A DNA stretch of 11,584 bases from the NCBI GenBank assembly GCA_017445435.1, contig JAFSUE010000069.1:1-11584 (forward strand). The letters are read 5' to 3'. The notes beneath the pieces were generated by a model. That model ran no database searches. It saw nothing but the letters and a program-made list of their open reading frames with translations, and was not told the origin of the DNA. The position numbers and the translations under genes were made by a program. How positions within the stretch are numbered: the stretch's first letter is position 1; the number at the start of each line of letters is the position of its first letter. Positions 5,842 to 11,584 of this stretch are shown here, one piece after another. This DNA comes from Selenomonadaceae bacterium. Its GTDB lineage: Bacteria; Bacillota; Negativicutes; Selenomonadales; Selenomonadaceae.

Positions 5842-6486
5842 ATGGAAAAATTTTTTGAAATGGCGCTACTCATAATGGAGGGCGCAGAAGTCACGTTACA
5901 AATTTTCGTCGTGACTTTGATTTTAAGTCTACCGATAGGTGCATTAGCGGCGCTTGGCAGAATCTCAACTTTTGCGCCGCTAAGGTACTTAATGGAATTT
6001 TACGTATGGATAATGCGCGGCACGCCGTTAATGTTGCAACTTTTATTCGTCTACTTCGCGTTGCCAATGGTCGGAATAAAACTTCCTGACGTAGCGGCGG
6101 CACTTTTAGCCTTCACGCTGAATTACGCGGCGTACTTTGCAGAAATTTTCCGCGCAGGTATTCAAGCTATTCCGCGTGGACAGTACGAAGCGGCGAAGGC
6201 GTTGGGACTTAAACATTGGCAGATGATGCGCTACATAATTTTCCCGCAAGTTCTGCGCGTCGTACTGCCGCCAATTTCAAATGAAACGATTAACCTTGTA
6301 AAAGATACGTCGCTGATTTACATTTTGGCAATGAATGACCTTTTACGCGTGGCGCGAACGATTGTTCAACGTGAATTTGATATGACGCCGTTTTTAATCG
6401 CGGGCATTTTCTACTTAGTAATGACGGCTGTATTGACTTGGGGATTTAAAAAGTTGGAGCAACGCTACGGTTCATACGAAACCTAA
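5842..6486 (+). CDS. Amino-acid ABC transporter permease (HisM/GlnP family)
   Basis: This is the membrane subunit of a polar amino-acid importer, expected to act as a dimer with an ATPase. The 214-residue protein has about five membrane helices. It carries the family features WIMRGTPLMLQLLFVYFALP near 56-75 and the EAA loop (101-136: EIFRAGIQAIP, then QYEAAKALG and YIIFPQ), which docks on the ATP-binding subunit. A second conserved stretch, INLVKDTSLIYILAMNDLLR (140-159), follows. The ATG at 5842 is preceded by AAAGGT. It lies 11 bases after the peptide gene and belongs to the operon starting at 4759. The ATPase gene that usually follows such permeases is missing; the next gene is an amidase, so the ATPase must be supplied from elsewhere. 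Confidence 0.93.
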   Translation: MEKFFEMALLIMEGAEVTLQIFVVTLILSLPIGALAALGRISTFAPLRYLMEFYVWIMRGTPLMLQLLFVYFALPMVGIKLPDVAAALLAFTLNYAAYFAEIFRAGIQAIPRGQYEAAKALGLKHWQMMRYIIFPQVLRVVLPPISNETINLVKDTSLIYILAMNDLLRVARTIVQREFDMTPFLIAGIFYLVMTAVLTWGFKKLEQRYGSYET

Positions 6487-6489
6487 ATT

Positions 6490-6524
6490 GAATTAAGAAT
6501 TAAGAATTTAGAATTAAAAATTAA
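6490..6524 (+). repeat. Heptanucleotide repeat array upstream of the amidase gene, GAATTAA type
   Basis: Five 7-bp units in phase (GAATTAA three times, GAATTTA and AAATTAA) fill the gap between the permease stop and the AAGGAGGG ribosome-binding site of the amidase gene. The unit is the same as in 4557-4577, in opposite orientation on the + strand but in the same orientation relative to the downstream gene. Confidence 0.8.
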
Positions 6525-6541
6525 AAAGGAGGGTTAGGAAT

Positions 6542-7879
6542 TTGTATCAAAAAATATTGCTGGCTCTCCTTTTAATATTTTTAATGAGTTCAGTATTTGT
6601 TGAGGCGGCGTCACGTCCTGCAAGCGTACAAAATCTTCGATACAGTAACACTGGCGAAAAAGTTAGAATCGTGCTTGACGTTACTAAAGAATGTGACTAC
6701 AAGGAACTTTACCTTGAAAATCCTTCACGCTTAATCGTCGACCTTGAAAACGCCGTACTAAGTTCTAGCGTACAAAAAGAACATCTTGTCGGTTCGCCGC
6801 TTGCTAATCGAATCAGAATTGGGCAGTTCAACTCAACTACTGTCCGCGTCGTCGTCGAAAGTATGGCGGAGATAAATATTTTTTGGCTTGACGGTGGACC
6901 TAGCGGCTGTCGAATGGTCATTGACGTTATCGAAGTTCCCAGCGTCTTCCAAAATGAAAAGCCTAAACCGTCTACGCCTTCAACACCGTCAACACCGTCT
7001 ACGCAAAATCCTTCACAAAAAGATGATGAATTAAAAGCTAGAGAAGAGCGGGCGCGTAAAGCTGCTGAAGAGCGTGAACGTAAAGAGAAGGAAGAAAAGG
7101 AACGTAAGGCTAAGGAAGAAAAAGAACGTAAGGCTAAGGAAGAAAAAGAGCGTAAAGCTAAGGAAGAGCGTGAACGTAAGGCTAAGGAAGAGCGCGAACG
7201 TAGAGCTAAGGAAGAGCGTGAACGTAGACAACATCAGCAGCCTACTACGCCAAGTGGTCCTACTTCAGAGATTGACAAAGACTTAGAAAAATTGATGACG
7301 TTGAAAGGTAAAATCATTGCGATTGATCCAGGTCACGGCGGCAATGATGCTGGCGCGATTGGTCCTACTGGCGTTATGGAAAAAACTGTTACGCTGAACG
7401 TTGCATTGGAACTTGAAAAACTTTTGAAGGCTGAAGGTGCTACCGTCATAATGACGCGGCGTACTGATAAAACTGTTTCACCAAATGGCGCGAAGGCATC
7501 AGCTATCGAAGAACTTCAAGCGCGTTGTGACGTTGCCAACAATGCGAAGGCTGACATTTTCATTTCAATTCACGCCGACAGTTTCACAAATCCAACTGCG
7601 CGGGGAACTACTGGCTACTACTACGGCGAGACGGAAGGTCCTATGTCGATAAGGCTTGCTGATTGCATACGTAAGGCACTTTGCGAACAGATTAAAACGC
7701 CGAGTCGTGGTACTAAGCCTTGCAACTTCTACGTGGTACGAAATACCGATATGGCGGCGACATTGATTGAGCTTGCCTTCATCTCAAATCCTGAAGAAGA
7801 AAAGTTAATGTCATCTCCTGAAGGCGTCCTCAAATGTGCGCAGGGAATTTTTGACGGCATCGAAGACTTCTTTGGATAA
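6542..7879 (+). CDS. Secreted N-acetylmuramoyl-L-alanine amidase, AMIN + charged helix + Amidase_3
   Basis: The enzyme cuts the amide bond between N-acetylmuramic acid and L-alanine of peptidoglycan, as AmiC/CwlM-type enzymes do in cell separation and wall turnover. The 445 residues comprise a signal peptide (1 to about 23, VEAA/S), one AMIN domain (about 28-131) that targets wall or septum, and a Pro/Ser/Thr segment (140-158). Next come a highly charged Lys/Glu/Arg helix (about 161-230) and the catalytic domain (about 256-445). Zinc ligands are H265 in DPGHGG, E280 in MEK and H344 in SIHAD; the catalytic glutamate is E410 in LIELAF. All are present, so it should be active. The start is TTG at 6542, nine bases after GGAGG (6528-6532). 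The helix contains six octads of the type KEEKERKA. The TAA stop is the first triplet of a heptad array. Confidence 0.94.
   Translation: MYQKILLALLLIFLMSSVFVEAASRPASVQNLRYSNTGEKVRIVLDVTKECDYKELYLENPSRLIVDLENAVLSSSVQKEHLVGSPLANRIRIGQFNSTTVRVVVESMAEINIFWLDGGPSGCRMVIDVIEVPSVFQNEKPKPSTPSTPSTPSTQNPSQKDDELKAREERARKAAEERERKEKEEKERKAKEEKERKAKEEKERKAKEERERKAKEERERRAKEERERRQHQQPTTPSGPTSEIDKDLEKLMTLKGKIIAIDPGHGGNDAGAIGPTGVMEKTVTLNVALELEKLLKAEGATVIMTRRTDKTVSPNGAKASAIEELQARCDVANNAKADIFISIHADSFTNPTARGTTGYYYGETEGPMSIRLADCIRKALCEQIKTPSRGTKPCNFYVVRNTDMAATLIELAFISNPEEEKLMSSPEGVLKCAQGIFDGIEDFFG
7088..7231 (+). repeat. 24-bp coding tandem repeat in the amidase linker (six octads)
   Basis: Six in-frame 24-bp units encode residues 183-230 of the amidase as octads: three KEEKERKA, then KEERERKA, KEERERRA and KEERERRQ. 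The alternating acidic and basic pattern is that of a charged single alpha-helix (ER/K type) rather than a coiled coil, because hydrophobic core positions are lacking. Copy number is likely to vary between strains by slippage. Confidence 0.85.
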
Positions 7880-7904
7880 TTCGTAATGCGTAATTCGTAA
7901 TGTT
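7877..7904 (+). repeat. Heptanucleotide repeat array after the amidase gene, TAATTCG type
   Basis: Four 7-bp units in phase (TAATTCG, TAATGCG, TAATTCG, TAATGTT) begin with the TAA stop codon of the amidase gene itself. They run up to the terminator hairpin before trpS. The unit sequence differs from the other arrays, but the 7-bp period and the TAA anchor are the same. Confidence 0.75.
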
Positions 7905-7909
7905 AATTA

Positions 7910-7953
7910 TTAGTGGTAAGTAAAATTTTTAGCTTGCCACTAAAATTTTTTTT
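7910..7953 (+). terminator. Rho-independent terminator between the amidase gene and trpS
   Basis: TTAGTGGTAAG (7910-7920) and CTTGCCACTAA (7933-7943) form an 11-bp stem with a single G-U pair. Eight T (7946-7953) follow after two A. It is the natural end of the amidase transcript. The second arm can also pair with GTGGCAA (7958-7964), which overlaps the trpS ribosome-binding site, so this region may act as a trpS leader control. Confidence 0.75.
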
Positions 7954-7969
7954 AAAGGTGGCAAATTCT

Positions 7970-8983
7970 ATGAAAATAATTTTGACAGGCGACAGACCAA
8001 CGGGCAAATTACATCTTGGACATTACGTAGGAAGTTTGCGCGAAAGGGTACTGTTGCAAAATTCTGGTGAGTTCGACAAAATTTTCATAATGATAGCTGA
8101 CGCGCAGGCGTTGACTGATCACGCTGATAATCCTGCTAAAGTTCGTGAAAGCGTCTTTAACGTTGCGCTTGACTACCTTGCAGTTGGGCTTGACCCAGCT
8201 AAATCCACGCTGTTTATTCAATCTCAAGTTGCTGAACTTTTTGAGTTGACGGCGTACTATTTAAACGTCGTGACAGTTTCACGGCTTGAAAGAAATCCTA
8301 CCGTTAAAACTGAAATTGCGCAGAAAGGTTTTGAGACGAGCATTCCCGCAGGATTTTTATGTTATCCCGTAAGTCAAGCGGCTGACATTACCGCCTTTGA
8401 CGCAAATTTAGTTCCAGTCGGTGAAGATCAAATTCCAATGCTTGAACAGACGCGCGAAATTGTACGCAAGATAAATGACATTTACGGCGAAGTTTTAGTA
8501 GCGCCTGAAATTTATCTGCCGAAAAGTCAAGCTTGCCGCCGCCTGCCAGGAATTGACGGCAAGGCAAAGATGAGTAAAACTTTGGGCAACTGTATTTATC
8601 TTAGCGACGGTTCAGCGACGGTTGCTGAAAAAGTCAAGGATATGTACACCGACCCGTTGCACATTAAAGTTAGCGATCCTGGTCATATTGAAGGCAACGT
8701 TGTCTTTACGTACCTTGACGCCTTCTGCGCGGATAAAAAAATTGTTGCCGATATGAAGGAACATTACCAACGCGGTGGACTTGGCGACGTGAAAGTTAAA
8801 AAGTTTTTGCTTGAAGTGCTTGAAGAAATTTTAACGCCGATTCGTCAACGCCGCGCAGAATATGGCGCTCATCCCGACGAAGTTTTAAAAATTTTGCGTG
8901 ACGGTACAGAAAAAGCACGTGAAAAAGCATCTGAAGTTTTAGCACGACTTAAAAGCGCTATGAAAATAAATTATTTCGACTGA
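7970..8983 (+). CDS. trpS: Tryptophanyl-tRNA synthetase
   Basis: TrpS is a class I synthetase that charges tRNA-Trp with tryptophan using ATP. The start is the ATG at 7970, following AAAGGTGG (7954-7961). An earlier in-frame GTG at 7913 lies inside the terminator stem and would add residues unlike the family. The 337-residue length is normal. The N-terminal GDRPTGKLHLGHYVGSL carries the HIGH-type motif HLGH (15-18), and the KMSKS motif appears as KMSKT (200-204). The conserved stretches YPVSQAADI (122-130), PVGEDQ (139-144) and MYTDPLHI (215-222) are also present. It has its own terminator downstream, so it is a single-gene unit. I found no T-box specifier domain upstream; only about 90 bases separate it from the amidase gene. 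Confidence 0.95.
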   Translation: MKIILTGDRPTGKLHLGHYVGSLRERVLLQNSGEFDKIFIMIADAQALTDHADNPAKVRESVFNVALDYLAVGLDPAKSTLFIQSQVAELFELTAYYLNVVTVSRLERNPTVKTEIAQKGFETSIPAGFLCYPVSQAADITAFDANLVPVGEDQIPMLEQTREIVRKINDIYGEVLVAPEIYLPKSQACRRLPGIDGKAKMSKTLGNCIYLSDGSATVAEKVKDMYTDPLHIKVSDPGHIEGNVVFTYLDAFCADKKIVADMKEHYQRGGLGDVKVKKFLLEVLEEILTPIRQRRAEYGAHPDEVLKILRDGTEKAREKASEVLARLKSAMKINYFD

Positions 8984-9011
8984 AAATTTTTTTATACTGC
9001 GAAAAAATTTT

Positions 9012-9038
9012 GCCGCTGAAAATCTTGGCGGCTTTTTT
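9012..9038 (+). terminator. Rho-independent terminator of trpS
   Basis: GCCGCT (9012-9017) pairs with GGCGGC (9027-9032), with one G-U pair at the inner end, around a 9-base loop. TTTTTT (9033-9038) follows directly. It is GC-rich in an otherwise AT-rich gap. Confidence 0.85.
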
Positions 9039-9125
9039 ATAAATTTTAATGGAATTTAAATTTTATTTTCGCGATAAATTTTTCGATAAAACACTGTAAA
9101 TTTATTTTGAAAGGTGTATAATCTT

Positions 9126-9581
9126 ATGAAGTTGAAAAAAATTTTAAGCGCGATTGTTATGGGCGCATTTATTTTTGGTGTGTCGGCGTCTAGCGTCAAC
9201 GTTGCAAGCGCGGCAATTTCTAACAGCGATATTAAAAACGCGCAGGATAAATACGAAAGGGCGCGTGATGCTAAAGATAAAATTGACGACGCGAAAAACG
9301 GCAGATTAGGTAACAGGAATAACGACAAAACTACTCCGCCTGAACCGCCGAAAGATGAAAATGGAAATCCACTGCCGCCGCCTGATAATGATAACGATAA
9401 AAAAGATCGCGGCAACTCTAATGATAGGCATGACGGCAAAAATTCTAATCGTCACGGCGATAATTCTGATAAACGCGATGGCGATAATTCTAACCGTCCC
9501 GAGCCGCCTAAAGATGAAAATGGGCGTCCACTTCCTCCGCCCGATAAAGATAAATCTGCAACTGATAAAAATAATTCATAA
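9126..9581 (+). CDS. Small secreted Pro/Asp/Asn-rich repeat protein, function unknown
   Basis: I do not recognise this family. The 151-residue product has a clear signal peptide (KLKK, hydrophobic core, probable cleavage after ASA at 27-29). A short charged helical segment follows (about 31-60: IKNAQDKYERARDAKDKIDDAK). The rest is a hydrophilic, disordered tail. The tail contains two copies of PEPPKDENG[N/R]PLPPPD (72-87 and 125-140), separated by a stretch rich in Asp, Asn, His, Lys and Ser with DG(D/K)NS-like repeats. The copies differ by one residue, but about seven of their codons differ silently, so the protein motif seems to be kept by selection. The ATG at 9126 follows AAAGG at 9110-9114; the GTG at 9114 overlaps that site. 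It has neither a lipobox nor an LPXTG anchor, and it stands alone between terminators. Metal or wall binding are only guesses. Confidence 0.7.
   Translation: MKLKKILSAIVMGAFIFGVSASSVNVASAAISNSDIKNAQDKYERARDAKDKIDDAKNGRLGNRNNDKTTPPEPPKDENGNPLPPPDNDNDKKDRGNSNDRHDGKNSNRHGDNSDKRDGDNSNRPEPPKDENGRPLPPPDKDKSATDKNNS
9339..9545 (+). repeat. Two copies of a 48-bp coding repeat in the secreted protein
   Basis: The segments 9339-9386 and 9498-9545 encode the same 16-residue Pro-rich motif with one substitution (Asn to Arg). They lie 159 bp apart and are separated by the Asp/Asn-rich stretch. Many third positions differ between them, which argues against a very recent duplication. Confidence 0.8.
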
Positions 9582-9635
9582 AGTCAACGCCGTTAATCCA
9601 ATAAATTTTATATTAATTTAGATTTTAAATTTTCG

Positions 9636-9662
9636 ACCCTTTCAAGGGTTTATTTATTTTTG
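9636..9662 (+). terminator. Probable short terminator between the secreted-protein gene and ychF
   Basis: ACCCT (9636-9640) and AGGGT (9645-9649) form a short 5-bp stem with a 4-base loop. A T-rich tract (9649-9661) interrupted by two A follows. The stem is short, so termination may be partial. Confidence 0.5.
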
Positions 9663-9690
9663 GCAACTAAGAAATGGGGGATTCAACTAG

Positions 9691-10794
9691 ATGAGTAGTC
9701 TTGAAGTTGGAATAATCGGTCTGCCGAACGTTGGCAAGTCCACGCTGTTTAACGCGATAACTAAAGCTGGCGCAGAGGCGGCGAATTATCCTTTCTGCAC
9801 GATTGAACCGAACGTTGGAATTGTCGCTGTACCTGATGAGCGGTTGAACGTTTTAACTAAAATGTACACTTCCAAAAAGACGACGCCTGCAACAGTTCGA
9901 TTCGTCGATATTGCTGGACTTGTTCAAGGCGCGTCGAAAGGCGAAGGGCTTGGCAATAAATTTTTGGAGCATATCAGACAAGTTGACGCCGTCGCCCACG
10001 TTGTACGCTGTTTTGACGACGAAAATATAACGCACGTTTCAGCTAAAATTAATCCACTTCGTGACATTGACACGATTAATACGGAACTTTGCCTTGCCGA
10101 TTTAGAAATTGTCGACAAAAGATTAGCTGGACTTGTCCGCGTGTTGAAGTCTGGCAATAAGGCGGCGAAAGTTGAAAATGAAGTTCTGCAAAAAGTTCGT
10201 GACGCGCTGAATGACGGTAAACCTGCGCGGAATATCGGCTTGACGGCAGATGAAATTTTTGCGATACGTGAAACAAATTTGCTGACGCTTAAACCAATTT
10301 TGTACGTTGCAAACATTTCTGAAGATGATTTATCCAACGGCGGGAAAAATTCTTACGTTGAACAGGTCGAAGAACTTGCCGCAAAAGAAAACGCGCAAAC
10401 CGTTACAATCTGCGCTAAGGTTGAATCTGAAATTGCTGAACTTGATGAAGATGAGGCGAAGGAATTTTTGTCTGACTTAGGATTGGAAAGTTCTGGCTTA
10501 GATAGATTGATTCACGCCGCCTTTGAACTTTTGGGCTTGATGACGTTTTTAACTGCGGGACCTGATGAATGCCGCGCCTGGACGATTGTTAAAGGTACGC
10601 CCGCCGTTAAAGCCGCTGGCAAAATTCACAGTGACATTGAACGCGGTTTCATACGCGCTGAAATTGTCAACTACGACGATTTAATCAAGTACGGTTCGAT
10701 TAACGCCGCCCGTGAAAAAGGTTTGGTACGTCTTGAAGGCAAGGAATATATTATGCAAGATGGAGATGTCACGTACTTTAGATTTAACGTCTAA
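9691..10794 (+). CDS. ychF: Redox/ribosome-associated ATPase YchF (Obg/OLA1 family)
   Basis: YchF is a P-loop NTPase of the Obg family that binds ribosomes and is linked to stress and redox responses; unlike most relatives it prefers ATP. The 367-residue length is typical. The P-loop GLPNVGKST is at 10-18 and the G3 motif DIAGL at 73-77. The G4 position reads NISE (208-211) in place of NKxD, which is the family mark of altered base specificity. A helical insert (about 125-200) follows the first half of the G domain, and a TGS domain (about 280-367) ends in DGDVTYFRFNV. The ATG at 9691 has GGGGG (9676-9680) upstream at ten bases. It is a single-gene unit facing rluB. I see no strong terminator in the 37-base gap to rluB. 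Confidence 0.96.
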   Translation: MSSLEVGIIGLPNVGKSTLFNAITKAGAEAANYPFCTIEPNVGIVAVPDERLNVLTKMYTSKKTTPATVRFVDIAGLVQGASKGEGLGNKFLEHIRQVDAVAHVVRCFDDENITHVSAKINPLRDIDTINTELCLADLEIVDKRLAGLVRVLKSGNKAAKVENEVLQKVRDALNDGKPARNIGLTADEIFAIRETNLLTLKPILYVANISEDDLSNGGKNSYVEQVEELAAKENAQTVTICAKVESEIAELDEDEAKEFLSDLGLESSGLDRLIHAAFELLGLMTFLTAGPDECRAWTIVKGTPAVKAAGKIHSDIERGFIRAEIVNYDDLIKYGSINAAREKGLVRLEGKEYIMQDGDVTYFRFNV

Positions 10795-10831
10795 AAAGTT
10801 TAAAGTTATTAATTGAAATAGAAAAAGTAGT

Positions 10832-11560
10832 TTAACCAATTCCAGCTAAATTTTTCAAGTTGCGAATTTCTTTATTTGTAAGACGCCGATATTTGCCGCT
10901 TGGTACGCCTTCCAACGTCAAGCCAGCAAATTTTATCCGCGTCAATTTTTTTACGTTGCAACCAACAGCCGCTAACATTCGCCGAATTTGTCTGTTGCGT
11001 CCCTCACGAATTGTAATTTCTAATGTCGAAGAATTTTTATCCGCGTTAATTAAAGAAATTTCAGCTGGCGCCGTCAAGCCGTCTTCAAGTTCGACGCCCG
11101 CGCAGAGTTGAGAAATTTTTTCTGCGGTAAGATCGCCTTCAACTTTCACGCGATAAGTTTTTGGCACTTTGAATTTTGGATGAAGTAGCGCATTCATCAA
11201 TTCGCCGTCATTCGTCATAAGAATTAATCCAGCCGAATTTAAATCAAGCCTGCCGCAAGGATACACCCGCGCTGAAATGTCGCTAACTAAATCCATTACT
11301 GTTGCATGTCCGCGCTTATCTTTCGCCGTCGATAAAAATCCTTCGGGCTTATTCAGTAGCAAATAAATTTTTTCCACGTCGAAAGTTAATTGTCGACCAT
11401 CGACACAAATTTTGTTTTTTTCAGCGTCAGCCCGTGCGCCAAGTCTATTTACAACTTCGCCGTCAACTGTTACACGTCCCGCCGTTATAAAATTTTCCGC
11501 TTCACGTCGTGACATTAAACCTGCGCGGCTTATCAATTTTTGTAAGCGCTCTTCGCCCAA
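10832..11560 (-). CDS. rluB: Pseudouridine synthase of the RsuA/RluB family, probably RluB
   Basis: RluB-type enzymes isomerise a uridine of 23S rRNA helix 89/90 to pseudouridine; RsuA does so in 16S rRNA. The product has an N-terminal S4 RNA-binding domain (about 2-60, beginning ERLQKLISRAGLMSRREAE). The catalytic domain carries GRLDLNSAGLILMTNDG near 103-119, where the Asp of GRLD (about 106) is the catalytic residue. Conserved PKTYRVKV and REGRNRQIRRML stretches follow. Length (242 residues) and the S4 domain fit Firmicutes RluB better than RsuA, but the exact target base is inferred. The TTG at 11560 is preferred because AGGTGA precedes it at good spacing. The GTG at 11569 would add three residues and has no ribosome-binding site in the 15 bases visible upstream. 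Its 5' neighbour lies outside the window. Confidence 0.88.
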   Translation of the reverse strand: MGEERLQKLISRAGLMSRREAENFITAGRVTVDGEVVNRLGARADAEKNKICVDGRQLTFDVEKIYLLLNKPEGFLSTAKDKRGHATVMDLVSDISARVYPCGRLDLNSAGLILMTNDGELMNALLHPKFKVPKTYRVKVEGDLTAEKISQLCAGVELEDGLTAPAEISLINADKNSSTLEITIREGRNRQIRRMLAAVGCNVKKLTRIKFAGLTLEGVPSGKYRRLTNKEIRNLKNLAGIG

Positions 11561-11584
11561 AATTTTCACCTACTAATTTTTTAC

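Noticed and set aside
7031..7234. Minus-strand ORF opposite the amidase linker
   Set aside because: It is the complement of the Glu/Lys/Arg octads and gives a low-complexity Phe/Leu/Thr protein with no start signal.
7954..7968. AAAGGTGGCAAATTC before trpS as a T-box sequence
   Set aside because: A T-box motif should precede the terminator and have a long leader with a specifier loop. Here it follows the terminator, the ACCGCG part is missing, and the upstream gap is too short.
7913..7969. Earlier GTG start for TrpS
   Set aside because: It falls in the terminator stem, has no ribosome-binding site and adds residues before the conserved start MKIILTGDRPTGKLHLGH.
9117..9122. TATAAT just before the secreted-protein ATG
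   Set aside because: It lies only three bases before the start codon, overlaps the ribosome-binding region and has no -35 at a proper distance; probably chance.
9056..9439. Minus-strand ORF of 127 codons opposite the secreted-protein gene
   Set aside because: A Ser/Leu/Phe-rich mirror of the repetitive gene without a ribosome-binding site. The + strand ORF has a signal peptide and a Shine-Dalgarno.
9924..10337. Minus-strand ORF of 137 codons within ychF
   Set aside because: It is fully inside a well-supported gene and shows no recognisable protein features.

Overview
The window looks like chromosomal DNA of an AT-rich, low-GC Firmicutes-type bacterium. The evidence is strong AAGGAGG-type ribosome binding sites, many TTG starts, and Firmicutes-like RodA, YsxC, RsgA, RsmH-FtsL and RluB. 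A type II secretion/type IV pilus GspF/PilC end and an AMIN-Amidase_3 protein with a long charged helix would fit a diderm Firmicute such as the Negativicutes. That placement is an inference from gene content, not a measured identity.

Layout. The left edge cuts a GspF/PilC-like inner-membrane gene (1-309). Then come rsgA (336-1193), rodA (1276-2403) and ysxC/engB (2484-3104), all on the + strand. A bidirectional terminator (3126-3160) separates them from the convergent rsmH-ftsL pair (minus strand, 4504 down to 3187). Back-to-back promoters in 4505-4758 drive rsmH leftward and an amino-acid ABC transporter operon rightward. That operon holds a substrate-binding lipoprotein (4759-5586), a 60-residue peptide with a double-glycine leader (5648-5830), and a permease (5842-6486). 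A secreted N-acetylmuramoyl-L-alanine amidase follows (6542-7879), then a terminator, trpS (7970-8983), a terminator, a small secreted Pro/Asp-rich protein (9126-9581), a probable terminator, ychF (9691-10794), and a convergent rluB-type pseudouridine synthase (11560 or 11569 down to 10832).

Functionally the window mixes ribosome maturation (RsgA, YsxC, RsmH, RluB, YchF), cell wall growth and division (RodA, FtsL, amidase), amino-acid uptake and tRNA charging (TrpS). Most are core genes. The accessory-looking pieces are the GG-leader peptide inside the transporter operon, the secreted repeat protein, and an unusual set of intergenic repeats.

The most distinctive non-coding signal is seven short arrays of degenerate 7-bp repeats, with units like TAAAAGC, GAATTAA and TAATTCG. 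Five sit directly before the start signals of rsgA, rodA, rsmH, the peptide gene and the amidase gene. A sixth lies further up the rsmH leader, and the seventh begins in the amidase stop codon. Two arrays carry an identical 27-bp stretch in opposite orientation. No intergenic stretch exceeds 300 bases; the longest is 4505-4758 (254 bases). I saw no tRNA, rRNA, CRISPR array or insertion sequence.
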